DNA of 64,000 nt from Solidesulfovibrio sp. (GCF_038562415.1 NZ_JBCFBA010000006.1:145444-209443), one strand, 5' to 3'; counted from the first letter of the stretch, positions 52,532-62,137 are shown. Made by a program: numbers and translations. Notes: generated by a model from the letters alone, not told the origin.

Positions 52532-53640
52532 GGCTGGCCTCCGAGTACATTTTTCTCCCACAACTCGGAGAGACTGTAGCGATCAAGCCAATCTTTCAAT
52601 TGTTCAAATTCTAGTTTTTTAAATAGTGAGCAGCGCTTTTCATCATCCCACTCTACGACCACTAAATTTTCAGGCGAAAATTCATCTATCAATCGAGTGG
52701 ACTGTGTGGCCAGCAATACTTGAGTTTTTTGTGCGGCAGCTCGAACAATTCCGCTTAGTTCAACAATAGCAGCTGGGTGTAGTCCCAATTCTGGCTCGTC
52801 CAAAACGATAAACTTCGGTAAAAGTTCCGGTGGCTGGAGAAGCAATGTAGCCAAAGCCATAAAACGTAAAGAACCATCCGATATTTGACCGGGATCAAAT
52901 AGATAATCATCGTCTGAAGAGTCTTTCCAGTTCAGGCGAACATAATCTTTGTTGCCGGGAATCGGTTCCAGCTCGAAATCTCCAAATTGGGGCATGACTC
53001 GTTGGATGTGCCGGACAATGCGCTGATAATATTTCTCATATCGGTCATGTTCCTTGAGCATTTTTAGGAAGGCAGCTAAATTTCCAGCATCGCTCCGCAG
53101 ATATTTGGCGTCGTCAACATAGCCCCTATCCTTGATTTTTGCAGTATCCGATGTGTCATGAAACTGATAGGTGCGAATTCCAGATAAAAGTGAATATAAG
53201 ACCTTGCTAGTTTTTCTTCTATCATTTTTCAGTCCAGATTCAGCATCCCCACTATCCAAAAAATATTCTTGAGGTTTATTTTCACATTTCTTGTGAAATG
53301 TAATCTTCTCGCCACTAATAAATAGTCTGTCAGGCAGGCCATGGGACAATTTTACTTCGTATTTGTCGCAAGCTTCATCTGATTCAAAGTAAAGTTCAAA
53401 TGAAATTGATTCTGTTTTTTTGGGACCATAAAATAGCAAGCGGCCAACACCATACCTGTCAACGTATGTTTTTAATGACCCCTTTGTCATAAAATTAAGC
53501 ATTTTAAAGAACGAAATGAGATTACTCTTGCCGGAACCATTGGCTCCCAAAAGAACCGTTACATCACCAAGTGGGACCGTTTGACCAAACTGTCCATCAA
53601 TTGACTTAAACCCTTTTAAAAAGATATTTCGCAGCTTCAT
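52528..53640 (-). CDS. AAA family ATPase (AAA15/AAA21, OLD-like), defence-module sensor
   Basis: 370 residues. Walker A is LLGANGSGKSN (about 30-40), preceded by the typical LKGFKSIDG start. Walker B and the switch are IVLDEPELGLHPAAIVELS. The ABC-like signature region is GQISDGSLRFMALATLLLQP and the final motif LLATQSTRLIDEF. Such RecF/SMC-like ATPases sense or hold back an effector nuclease. It is the first gene of a two-gene unit with the DUF4276 protein. An AGAGG site precedes the ATG. Confidence 0.8.
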   Translation of the reverse strand: MKLRNIFLKGFKSIDGQFGQTVPLGDVTVLLGANGSGKSNLISFFKMLNFMTKGSLKTYVDRYGVGRLLFYGPKKTESISFELYFESDEACDKYEVKLSHGLPDRLFISGEKITFHKKCENKPQEYFLDSGDAESGLKNDRRKTSKVLYSLLSGIRTYQFHDTSDTAKIKDRGYVDDAKYLRSDAGNLAAFLKMLKEHDRYEKYYQRIVRHIQRVMPQFGDFELEPIPGNKDYVRLNWKDSSDDDYLFDPGQISDGSLRFMALATLLLQPPELLPKFIVLDEPELGLHPAAIVELSGIVRAAAQKTQVLLATQSTRLIDEFSPENLVVVEWDDEKRCSLFKKLEFEQLKDWLDRYSLSELWEKNVLGGQP

Positions 53641-53959
53641 CTACTAATCCTCTTTCACATCCAGGCTGACAATTTTCTTCAGGCAGCACCAACTTCTGGA
53701 TAGTTGCCCTTCATATCGTCGACAAAGTTGTTCCGTATAGTCATGCATACACATAGCTAGTACTTTTATTGCTATTGCTAACGAAACTTGGATATTCTGT
53801 CATCACACTGGCGATGCTTCCAACTATTACATTTTGTTTAAAATTTTTATAAATTCCACGGAAATCATAAATTTGCTATCATGTCTTTTTTTTAAATGTT
53901 CTTTGTTGGTTAAAAAAGCGAGAGGCAATTTAAGCCTCCCGCATGAGTCTATACAGCTA
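53641..53959. other. Gap between the defence-like pair and the integrase
   Basis: AT-rich, no gene seen apart from the terminator at its lower-strand end. Confidence 0.4.
53911..53942 (-). terminator. Terminator of the integrase transcript
   Basis: On the minus strand GCGGGAGGC, a TTAAATT loop and GCCTCTCGC (one mismatch) are followed by TTTTTTA, 17 bases after the integrase stop. Confidence 0.75.
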
Positions 53960-55116
53960 TCAGATAAGTGTCGGCAATTTACTCACAGCTTTTTCTTTCT
54001 CGCCTTCAAGGTAATGATAATATACGTCGGCTGTCATCTTTACTGTTGCATGTCCCATCAACTTCGACACCGCCGCCAAGTCTGCACCATTGGCCAACAT
54101 GGTCGTCGCAAAAAGATGCCGCAGATCGTACATCCGCACATCCACCCTGATCCCGGCTTTCGCCAAGCGTTGTTGAAGCTTTTCCGAATCGTCGTCAGGG
54201 GCTTTCCAGCATACTCGACGATATACCCCGATTTGCTCTTTTCCCGCATTCCCTTCAGGCGTTCAAGAAAAGCTGCCGTCACCGGGACAGTCCGATAGGT
54301 CTTCGTCTTGGTCGCATAAATACGCACCGTGCCAGCGTCGAAGTCAACGTGTTCCCAGCGCAGGGCGAAGAGTTCCGATGGGCCAGGCCGCGTTCCCAAG
54401 TTGAAGCAGACTTCCATCGCCCACCGGATATGCGCTTCAGCATGGTCCATAATTCGCTTGAGGTCGTCAACCCCAACCTGGACGTCCCGGGGCCGTTCCT
54501 TCGCCTTTTTCCTCCCTTTCATGGGATTCTTGGAAATGAGCTCCATCTCGATACCGAAATTGAAAATCGCATCCACGTAGTCGCAGTACCGATTTACGCA
54601 GGCCTGGGAACGTGGTTTTTTCGTTTGTGGACTAACCCCTTGCATAAGTTTGATAAATGGCACTATGTCCTTCAAATAGGTCATGTTCTTGACCAATGTG
54701 TTCTTGCCAAGGATGTCGAAGAACATATGCTTGAGCAGATTATCAAGATTTTTGATGTGGTTTTGGGTCCGTCCTGATACTCTCAAGTGGTCTAAGTACA
54801 TCTTCGACAGCTCTCCGAATGTGAGTTTGCTCGTCGACTCGGCATCTTGAATTGCCATCGTAACCGATGGCGTAATCGGCATAGATACAGCCAGTGTTGC
54901 CGGGCTCAACATAGGCATTGGTGCGGTCGGTACTGCAAGACTGACCATAGTCGGATCAGGAATCGAAGCGCCATTGGTCTTAGCTTGCTTGGTAGCGTGG
55001 TCAAAAACCTCAGCTTTTAGACGCGCCTCTTCTCCTCGGCCAAAGGACTTATCCCTACGTTTACCATGCTCGTGATAGTAGACCATCCATCGTCCATCTC
55101 GTTGATAGACACCCAT
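53960..55116 (-). pseudogene. Phage/island-type tyrosine integrase, frameshifted
   Basis: The start is the ATG at 55116 (GGAGG before it). The N-terminal arm-binding part begins GVYQRDGRWMVYYHEHGKRR, with a SAM-like core-binding domain at about 130-230. The catalytic Arg is in NLGTRPGPSELFALRW and the Lys region is ATKTKTYRTVPV. Near 54168 (KSFNNAW) the frame shifts by one or two bases. The rest continues in another frame as AKAGIRVDVRMYDLRHLFAT and LMGHATVKMTADVYYHYLEG, holding the second Arg, the His and the nucleophilic Tyr. Every catalytic residue exists but not in one frame, so the enzyme is probably dead unless the shift is a sequencing error. Confidence 0.8.
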
Positions 55117-55238
55117 AAAGCACCTCCGAGTACTCATAAATTAAACTTTAGTTTTCATTGAAAAATTACAGTATAGTTCTGGATTAGTTGCTCGAAAACA
55201 AATCAAAGGGCCTTGCGGCCCTTTAAACTTTGGATTTA

Positions 55239-55796
55239 CTAGATTGTGTTCATCAATATTTCTTCAACTTCTTCCTCTTGTATTCCAAGATACCTTCGGG
55301 TAATCGAAGGGCTAGAATGGTTTAAACGCTTCGCCAGGACTTCCCAGGGAACACCAAACGTCTTACGCTGGTGATAGGTCCATGTTTTTCGAAGTGAATG
55401 AGCACCATAGTTTCCTTTCAGATTTATAGCTTGAGTCCACTTCTTAACATATTTCGTCACCGCGTATGTTGTAAGAGGATAATTTCGACCTTTCCTACTC
55501 TTGAAGAGGAAATGGTCATCATCATCCTTTACAGTCGTCAAATAGGCATCGAGAGCAGCCTTAGTCTCCTTGTTCAAAATGATGACATTCTCCTTGCCAG
55601 TTTTCTTTTCACGCAAAGCAATGCGTTCACCGATTTTAACATCTTTGACATCGCCAATTTTCAAGGCAAGTAAGTCTTGGACGCGAAGTCCTGAATTTAT
55701 CCCCATGACAAAAAGCAATTTGTCGCGTGGAGTATCAGAAAGGATTTTCTTGATGCTCTTCACACTTTTCAGGTCTATTATTGGTTCTACCTTCAT
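55239..55796 (-). CDS. Short tyrosine recombinase
   Basis: 185 residues from the ATG at 55796 (GGAGGG five bases before). The catalytic set is complete: R in GINSGLRVQDLLALKIGD, K in REKKTGKEN, HxxR in GAHSLRKTWTYH, H in RLNHSSPSITRRY with the Tyr in RYLGIQ. It lacks an N-terminal core-binding domain, as do small recombinases of plasmids and integrative elements that resolve multimers. A 60-codon frame just upstream (55735-55917) with a GGGGA site partly overlaps it and may encode a small partner, but this is doubtful. Confidence 0.82.
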   Translation of the reverse strand: MKVEPIIDLKSVKSIKKILSDTPRDKLLFVMGINSGLRVQDLLALKIGDVKDVKIGERIALREKKTGKENVIILNKETKAALDAYLTTVKDDDDHFLFKSRKGRNYPLTTYAVTKYVKKWTQAINLKGNYGAHSLRKTWTYHQRKTFGVPWEVLAKRLNHSSPSITRRYLGIQEEEVEEILMNTI

Positions 55797-55929
55797 CTTT
55801 CCCTCCAATTCCTTTTTTTCTTTCAGGGAGTTGAAAATCGTGCATACGAATCAGCCCCTCAAGAAAGACATTCAAGAGCCTCTGCGATAACCACCTAAAT
55901 TTCTTGTAGAAATCCATTTTAAAATCCCC

Positions 55930-55959
55930 AATGTACGTTTCTACACAAAAACGTACATT
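55930..55959. promoter_or_regulatory. 11-bp perfect palindrome, candidate operator
   Basis: AATGTACGTTT, an 8-base centre and AAACGTACATT lie just upstream of the recombinase reading frames, in AT-rich DNA. A dimeric repressor, perhaps the small protein encoded next door, could bind here. Confidence 0.5.
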
Positions 55960-56069
55960 CCATGTATTTGTTATTTCTTTATAATTTTAGACAAATAACA
56001 ATAATTTTAATCAAAATACTATAAAAATAGCCATGTCTCTCGACATGACTATGTTGTATTTCAATATCA

Positions 56070-56447
56070 TTAGACTTTCGTCAAAATGATCTTTTCGTCT
56101 TCGACCAAGACGGAGAATTCATCGCCGTCGTTTACGACCAGACCTTGAAGGTCAATATTTTTCAGATAGATCTTCAATTCCATCTTGTTGTTTACCTTGG
56201 GCCGCCGCGAGTTATTGAGGTAAAGCCCCTTGACCTCGTAATAGGTCTTGTCGTCGCTCATCAGCTTCAAGACGTATTGTTTCAAGGTCTGACGATGCTT
56301 GACATCCATTTTAGTCATGATCTCCGAGGCAGTCATGCCATCGAAGATAGATTCACGAAGAAGCGAAGGATTGTACTTCGATTCGATCTTCTTCTTTTCG
56401 GAACCTTCCTGAACATCCATAGCTAAACTATCGTTCTTCTTGCTCAT
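56070..56447 (-). CDS. Small DNA-binding-type protein (wHTH plus AbrB-like end)
   Basis: 125 residues with an AAAAGGAGC site. After a charged, flexible start, residues 30-80 (RESIFDGMTASEIMTKMDVK ... LKQYVLKLMSDD) look like a winged helix-turn-helix. The end (DGDEFSVLVEDEKIILTKV) resembles the swapped hairpin of AbrB-type proteins. It lies upstream of the recombinase gene on the same strand, so it is a candidate regulator of the plasmid-like island. The assignment is weak. Confidence 0.45.
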   Translation of the reverse strand: MSKKNDSLAMDVQEGSEKKKIESKYNPSLLRESIFDGMTASEIMTKMDVKHRQTLKQYVLKLMSDDKTYYEVKGLYLNNSRRPKVNNKMELKIYLKNIDLQGLVVNDGDEFSVLVEDEKIILTKV

Positions 56448-56993
56448 ACAAGCTCCTTTTTATGTTTGATTGATAATTTCTGTATTTCGGCGAAGATTCT
56501 TCAAAATAGCTGCAAAATTTCATACATTTGTTTAATCTCGCGCCTAATTTACTTGATCTCCCAGGGGCCAAAACGTGAATTGGGCCCATGATCAATTTCC
56601 TGGGGCTTTCGGTCACGGGGGATAGGCAACTATGGGCCAAGGCCCAAACGGCCCTGGACGGGGTGTATAGGAGCCTTGTTTTGGAGGCTGAGCGGAGCTG
56701 ATTCCCCCGATGAGTATGGGAGGGGAAATTGATCACTTTCTGAAACGAAAAAAGGACCCCGCCCCGAGGCAAGGTCCCCTTACACCATCGCGTAGTCTCG
56801 CCGCCGTCCCTGATGATCATGATTCACCAGGGAGGACAGCGACTTCAGGATCGAATGATTCGTCGCCGGATCAAGCGTCCTTCACAACCGAACAGACGGT
56901 TTTCCCGTATTCGGCTGTAGCAAGAGATGTTTTTTGTTCTTATTGAAATGCTTTGCTGATCAAGACCATCAATATTTCACAGAAGTCAATACC
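56448..56993. other. GC-rich patch without a gene
   Basis: In an otherwise AT-rich island, 56560-56700 is GC-rich with words such as GGGCCAAGGCCCAAACGGCCC. No protein feature is supportable. A terminator-like hairpin lies at 56748-56777. Confidence 0.4.
56748..56777 (-). terminator. Terminator-like hairpin
   Basis: On the minus strand GGGGACC and GGGGTCC arms (GGACC/GGTCC core) are followed by TTTTTTCG. The transcript it would end must come from 56994-57185 or further upstream. Confidence 0.55.
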
Positions 56994-57185
56994 TTAAACA
57001 ATCTCGACGACACTCATTTCAATTTCAACCTTCAAACAATCTACAAATATCACATCTCTTGCCGTATCCCTTACGGATACGCAGCCATCCTCTTTAAAGA
57101 CTAACGATTCCAACGTTTTTGCTTTAAAGCATTTAAAGAGGACTTCCCTTGGTCTTAAGCCCGGTTCTTTGAAACCGTCCCACAC
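56994..57185 (-). CDS. Small hypothetical ORF
   Basis: 63 codons from a GTG without a clear ribosome site. The peptide (KEPGLRPREVLFKCFKAKTL ... DCLKVEIEMSVVEIV) has plausible composition but no recognised motif. A terminator-like hairpin lies downstream. It may be a chance frame. Confidence 0.25.
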   Translation of the reverse strand: MWDGFKEPGLRPREVLFKCFKAKTLESLVFKEDGCVSVRDTARDVIFVDCLKVEIEMSVVEIV

Positions 57186-57946
57186 TTAATCGCTTACACA
57201 TGACCAGAAGACACTTCACTTACCTATGTCTTCAGGATTGATTAAATCCAATAAATTTCAGTTTGCCATAAACCTCATTCATCATATGCGCTACCTTAGT
57301 CTCTCCATTTTTCAATGGATACGGGCCAGTCTCTCGATCTCAATCCCTTTCGCAACTGAATCGCTTCATATTGCTTAGATATGACTCAAGACTACTCGTT
57401 CGATGGAGCCGACAAGTAGTTTTTACCTGGAGCCATTTTTGTTTTTGATCGCAACAGAGTCTTAGGTTGAATCTATTGTTTGCAGTATCAGCAACACTTG
57501 ACCTGCGACTTAATGCAAGGCACCCATGACAATTTTACTACGCTAAATATTTGTTCTGATTATTCGAATATTTTGAAATCTTGAAAAGCTTGTCTCGACT
57601 ATTTCTCGAAAGATATTTTCTTTTGTTATTTCTTGGCAATCACACTGATCGTATCCACATTCAATAATATACGTATTAATTTCTATCTAAAGGAAGAGAA
57701 AGTTGCCGAATTATTGAGTCAACTAACCCGGCAACATCCCTTTTGCATGATCTGAGACAATATAAATTGATAACTTATTTTCAATGCCACGCTTGATGGC
57801 ATAAATGCCAGCCTCAGTCTTTCGCATCTAAGTCTATTAGGAACATGGTGTAAATTTTGTCTCTTTTTTAATTGAGTCCATATTTTTTCAAAAAAATTCC
57901 GCTGTTTGGTATATCAAGATTTACATCTTAAATTTTAAACTTAAAA
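57186..57946. other. 760-bp non-coding stretch upstream of small ORF and downstream of the replicase gene
   Basis: AT-rich, no reading frame of note. Two loosely related segments (around ATCGCTTACACATGACCAGA at 57189 and CATATTGCTTAGATATGACT at 57367) hint at degenerate repeats. It could hold an antisense RNA or part of a replication origin; I see no decisive structure. Confidence 0.3.
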
Positions 57947-59776
57947 TTATTTTGATAATATTTCACGTATATAATTATTATATTTCCTTACGTTGTTGTA
58001 TCCAATATTGCTTTCATTCGATATAGAGCAAAAAGTAATCTTTTTATTCTTAACTTTCAATATATTGATTGCATCAAATATTTTCTTCATCGTATTATTC
58101 TTAACAATGCTGTGGGTATAATAAGCTCCCTGAGATTGTCGTGACCTAGCAATCTGTTCTCGGTCATCCCCAATGATATCTTCCGGTATAGGTGAAAATC
58201 CTAATATACCATAGTTTTTGAATAAATGTTTTAAATTCGGGTTGAATCGATGCATCCAGGCATATTTACATACTCCGCGCGCAACCCCGCAGACCTCAGC
58301 CATCCCGAGCGGCCCACGATCAGACCAATTAATGGGTATTATTTCAGCGTTTATGGAAATCGCCATATTTATTAGATCATCATAGAATAAATCATCGCTA
58401 GTGTATTTCTTAACATTTCTATAGGCCCAGATGCTTAAAGTGTAAAATAATTCGTCGTTCCGGCCGGCATATTGTTTAGTTCGAAATTTATTGTTTTCGC
58501 GATTAGCATTAATTAATGTAATATAATCAGCTAAATATGAAAGACTATATATTTTGTCTGACCAAGTGACGCGCCAGTTCATCGAAAATGGATTCTTAAT
58601 AGTCGCATTTGTATATCCAGTATCTCCATTTACGAAAACCGTGTAGCCTTTCTGAATCGCTTTAAAATAGTTGACTGGTGCATATCTGACTTTGTAATTA
58701 TTGAGTTCACATGGCCAATACACTGGGGTCTCTAGTTCATAGGCTAATGTGGAATGCCCATTTACCCTTGATACAAAGGTGATCGTTGGTTCGGGAAGGC
58801 CTTCGTCCATCCATACTGTTGCGGATCCTTCCCAATCGAGATCAAGGCAAATATACTGGCGCTTAGATTTTGGAAATGCGAGATAATTAGACCTTGCAAA
58901 TGCATCAGTCGGATTTGTCCAACTTGAAATGTCTTTCCCAATGCCCCAGCCGACAAGAATATCAAAATGTTTCTTAAATCTTTCTTGTGGCGAAGAATGT
59001 TCAGATACTATATTAAATTCTTCCGCGCAAAGAACTTCCGTGTGATTCTCGACAGAGTCTTTCTCTGATTTTTCAATATTATCTTTCGTGATTTCTGAAG
59101 GACTAGACTTAATTATTATTTTGCCTTTTTTACTTCGAAGAATCTTTAGTATCCAAGCAGGAGTTTTCGCAGGGATTAAATTTGAAAGAATTTTACCATA
59201 TTTCCAGGCGACGGGATCAAGAGCACCAGGAGCTAAAACATATCCATCGCAACCTACTATTTCAAATATCATTTTTTCATTTGTATTTCCAAATGCGTCA
59301 TCAACATCTCTTCCTATGCGTATCGTTTTATAATCAGCACCATCATTAGGATACTCAAAATAATATTGAACAGTTCCATCGCCACACTCTGCGACAAATG
59401 TTTCTTCAAGAAAATCAAACGAGTTTTTAACAAGAAAGTCTTCAAACAAAGATCTATCTAAAACTTTTAAAACGACAACATTGCTTGCTTTCCCGCAGGC
59501 AATACCCGGGTTACTTGTCACAAATTTGCTTCTATCAAATTGTTGGCGTATGTGACAATACCGTTCCCAATCACTTTCAATTGGCAATTTACATTTGCTA
59601 CGTTCTTTCTCTGTTCTATAGAGAGGTATTAAAGAAAAATGGTGGGATAATCCTTCGCAGGAAATGACCCAATCAGCATAGTCAGTAATTTTAATATTGT
59701 TTATTTTTTCTACAAAAGACTTTTCAAATAAATTATTATTCCTTATTTGCTCAAAACATCTGTCAGTTTCACTCAT
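57947..59776 (-). CDS. Replicase-family plasmid replication initiator with PrimPol-like N-terminus
   Basis: 609 residues with an AAGGAG site. Residues about 20-215 resemble a bifunctional primase-polymerase domain (NPGIACGKASNVVVL), but the metal-binding LDVD is replaced by LKVLD, so catalysis is doubtful. Residues about 290-450 match the Replicase family of ColE2-type initiators: FARSNYLAFPKSKRQYICLD, LDWEGSATVWMDEGLPEPT, NGHSTLAYELETPV and NPFSMNWRVTWSDK. A primase C-terminal-like segment and a helix-turn-helix (CSISNESNIGYNNVRKYNN) close it. It would start replication of a plasmid or an excised island; five iterons lie at 62.2-62.4 kb. Confidence 0.72.
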   Translation of the reverse strand: MSETDRCFEQIRNNNLFEKSFVEKINNIKITDYADWVISCEGLSHHFSLIPLYRTEKERSKCKLPIESDWERYCHIRQQFDRSKFVTSNPGIACGKASNVVVLKVLDRSLFEDFLVKNSFDFLEETFVAECGDGTVQYYFEYPNDGADYKTIRIGRDVDDAFGNTNEKMIFEIVGCDGYVLAPGALDPVAWKYGKILSNLIPAKTPAWILKILRSKKGKIIIKSSPSEITKDNIEKSEKDSVENHTEVLCAEEFNIVSEHSSPQERFKKHFDILVGWGIGKDISSWTNPTDAFARSNYLAFPKSKRQYICLDLDWEGSATVWMDEGLPEPTITFVSRVNGHSTLAYELETPVYWPCELNNYKVRYAPVNYFKAIQKGYTVFVNGDTGYTNATIKNPFSMNWRVTWSDKIYSLSYLADYITLINANRENNKFRTKQYAGRNDELFYTLSIWAYRNVKKYTSDDLFYDDLINMAISINAEIIPINWSDRGPLGMAEVCGVARGVCKYAWMHRFNPNLKHLFKNYGILGFSPIPEDIIGDDREQIARSRQSQGAYYTHSIVKNNTMKKIFDAINILKVKNKKITFCSISNESNIGYNNVRKYNNYIREILSK

Positions 59777-60047
59777 AAAAATCTCCTTAGACGAATTTTA
59801 TCTAAGAAGATTATTTCTTTATAATTTTTGAACTATTTTATATGAAGAATTTTTCGTTAATGTTTTGCATAACTATAAAATTCACCTATCAAAATAAAAA
59901 ATTGGGATTCAAGTCTTGACAAAGTACTCCTTAATTTTCGCAAGGCTGAATTCTTGGTATTTTTCGACTAAAACTCTATAAATCATTATAAATTATATAA
60001 ATATATATTCTGAAAAGATTTATATTTTTATCATAGAGCTGAAACGG
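59777..60047. other. AT-rich gap upstream of the replicase gene
   Basis: No gene. It contains the replicase ribosome site and presumably its promoter; no clear -35/-10 pair could be singled out in the AT-rich background. Confidence 0.35.
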
Positions 60048-60944
60048 TTATACATTGAAATTCCACCCACGCGATTGATGCTCTTTTGTTATTACATTTT
60101 GAAGTACAACAAAATGATGAATATTTACAATTTCTCTTTTTTCTCGACAGATATCAACATCAAGCAAGTCATAGTATTTAAATCCAAAATTTTCATCCAA
60201 GTATTTTTCCAGGTCATCTCTGTATATATAGTCATCGTACCAATTTTTTCTTTTTACTTTTGCTACATCCATGTCACGGAAATGAATCGTTTCCGTCTTG
60301 TTGTTTGCTGGTTTCGACTTGCACCAGTATGATATACATGCAAATCTTTGGTTTTGTGCCCACGAGCTGGAATCGCAATAAGCTATGTGCACATCATATA
60401 AATCGTCATAATTCGATTTTCCTAAAAGGTGAACTTTTTTGCCAGCACTATGGAACTTCTCAATTATTGGCTTGAAGTATATTTTTTTCTTATTTTCAGA
60501 AAATCCAAGCGCTGTAATTGGAAATTTTTCTGCAAGATAGTAGTCTGACTCTGTATTGATGTAGTCATGTACTACAGGCACAGAATCAAGGCCTTCGATC
60601 CTTAGCTGATTTAAATAATACAAATTGTCTGCAAATCCATCTTTATCAAAATTTACATCGTAATTAAAGGCAAAGTCAAAATCATCACGAAAAATTTTAC
60701 AAAACTCTTTATACCCCCCGAATGTAATGCTTTTTTTCAGTGCCTCACTTTTTGCTTTGTTCTTTGTGTATGCGCCTGAGTCAAGAATTAGGCTGTTGAT
60801 ATTATCCTTATAATTTTTGATGAGATTATAATAATGCGACTGTCTAAGTGCATATGATATGAGAATATTAATCTTTGCATCTTTGAAGTAGTTGAGATAT
60901 GAAACTAGTGATCTCTCTGAAAAAGCAGATAAATATATCCTCAT
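60048..60944 (-). CDS. TGT/DpdA-like protein, possible 7-deazaguanine nucleic-acid modification
   Basis: 298 residues; the ATG at 60944 overlaps the stop of the upstream gene as ATGA. The order of motifs recalls the TIM barrel of tRNA-guanine transglycosylases and DpdA. SLILDSGAYTKNKAK comes first, FAFNYDVNFDKDG follows with an aspartate at the nucleophile position, and VPVVHDYINT comes after it. Then come KKVHLLGKSNYDDL and HIAYCDSSSWAQN. In DpdA homologs DSGAF and DS(T/S)SW are typical. No zinc site is evident. If correct it could exchange guanine in DNA or tRNA. No preQ0 synthesis genes are in the window, so precursor supply would be from the host. The assignment rests on motifs alone. Confidence 0.5.
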   Translation of the reverse strand: MRIYLSAFSERSLVSYLNYFKDAKINILISYALRQSHYYNLIKNYKDNINSLILDSGAYTKNKAKSEALKKSITFGGYKEFCKIFRDDFDFAFNYDVNFDKDGFADNLYYLNQLRIEGLDSVPVVHDYINTESDYYLAEKFPITALGFSENKKKIYFKPIIEKFHSAGKKVHLLGKSNYDDLYDVHIAYCDSSSWAQNQRFACISYWCKSKPANNKTETIHFRDMDVAKVKRKNWYDDYIYRDDLEKYLDENFGFKYYDLLDVDICREKREIVNIHHFVVLQNVITKEHQSRGWNFNV

Positions 60945-62137
60945 TCCGAATCGTCCTCGTCTTCGTTCTGTGTATTTGTTGGATACCAATAGTCTGACAA
61001 TTTGTTGAGAGCATCTATTCCATCTTTGATCTGACGTTCTGCTATCTTGTCGCTCGCAAGTTCTTCAGAAGTTATTTTTTCACATTTTGAAATTAATGTT
61101 CCTATTATACTGCTAATGCTTGAGCTAAATGATAATTTTGTATCGGTGCTGTCGTTTTGATCTGTTTCGTCTTGATTGACATCAGAATATTCCTGGCAAT
61201 CTTGCAAATCCTGACATTCGGCAATGCTTTCTTCAGGTCCAACATCTTCATTGTCATCGACTTGAGCAATAGAAGCATTGTCCTCCTCAATAAACTTACT
61301 AATGTCTTTAGGGCGAATTCTATTTGCAGTCAATTGTCGAAAGTATTCGTCGCAGTTTCCATTTTGATTAAAAATTTTTTCAACATCTTCGATTACTTTG
61401 TCATCAAGAATAGCATTTCCATAGGCGCTCGCTTTCACAAGATTTTCATCGACGACGACTTTTTTGAGGAGTTTGTTGTAAAATGTCCTAAATTTACAAT
61501 ATTTTTTTGCAAACTCTTTTATTTCATCTTCGTCTGTCGAGGCATTTGTTTCTGAAATGATAAATTTTTCAATGAACTCATTTATCTTCGCATTCTTTTC
61601 ATTCCTTGCGTACGACGCAAAGCACTCGAGAACACCAGCAGTTAAGTAATAATATTTTTCATCGATATGCGCTCTTGCCAAAAGCATTGCGACATTAACT
61701 GTTCTTAACTTTAATTTAAAATTTTCTTCAACAAATTTTTCCCATGGCTTCCCAAGATTTTGTATTCTTTTTTGAATTCTTACTAATTTAGTTCCTAATT
61801 CAATCGTAAATTTAACAGATAATATATTTTTGGATTGTATTTGTCCGCTTCCAGCTGAGAAGAAAGCCTTCATTTCTTCTATATCATCATCAAGAAAAAT
61901 TTCTTCTAATAATAAATTTGCAACTTTATTTATTGTCTCTTTTGTTTCATCAGAAAAATAATCGTTAAGCTTTAAATTGTCGACAACCCATCGAACATTA
62001 TTATCAGTAGTGTTTATTTTTAACTGCTTAAAGTCAATACTTTCTAAGCATTCCTTAATATCATCAGAGACGCTCTCAGAATAATCAGGCTCCAAGTCAA
62101 TAAGCTCTTCGATCAAATCTTTTTTATCATATGCCAT
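60941..62137 (-). CDS. DUF3102-like hypothetical protein
   Basis: 398 residues from the ATG at 62137, without a strong ribosome site. Residues about 115-170 (VKFTIELGTKLVRIQKRIQN, LGKPWEKFVEENFKLKLRTV) recall the DUF3102 pattern of phage and plasmid proteins. The C-terminal third is highly acidic and low-complexity. It is the first gene downstream of the iterons and is coupled to the TGT-like gene. A role in plasmid maintenance is possible. Confidence 0.5.
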   Translation of the reverse strand: MAYDKKDLIEELIDLEPDYSESVSDDIKECLESIDFKQLKINTTDNNVRWVVDNLKLNDYFSDETKETINKVANLLLEEIFLDDDIEEMKAFFSAGSGQIQSKNILSVKFTIELGTKLVRIQKRIQNLGKPWEKFVEENFKLKLRTVNVAMLLARAHIDEKYYYLTAGVLECFASYARNEKNAKINEFIEKFIISETNASTDEDEIKEFAKKYCKFRTFYNKLLKKVVVDENLVKASAYGNAILDDKVIEDVEKIFNQNGNCDEYFRQLTANRIRPKDISKFIEEDNASIAQVDDNEDVGPEESIAECQDLQDCQEYSDVNQDETDQNDSTDTKLSFSSSISSIIGTLISKCEKITSEELASDKIAERQIKDGIDALNKLSDYWYPTNTQNEDEDDSE

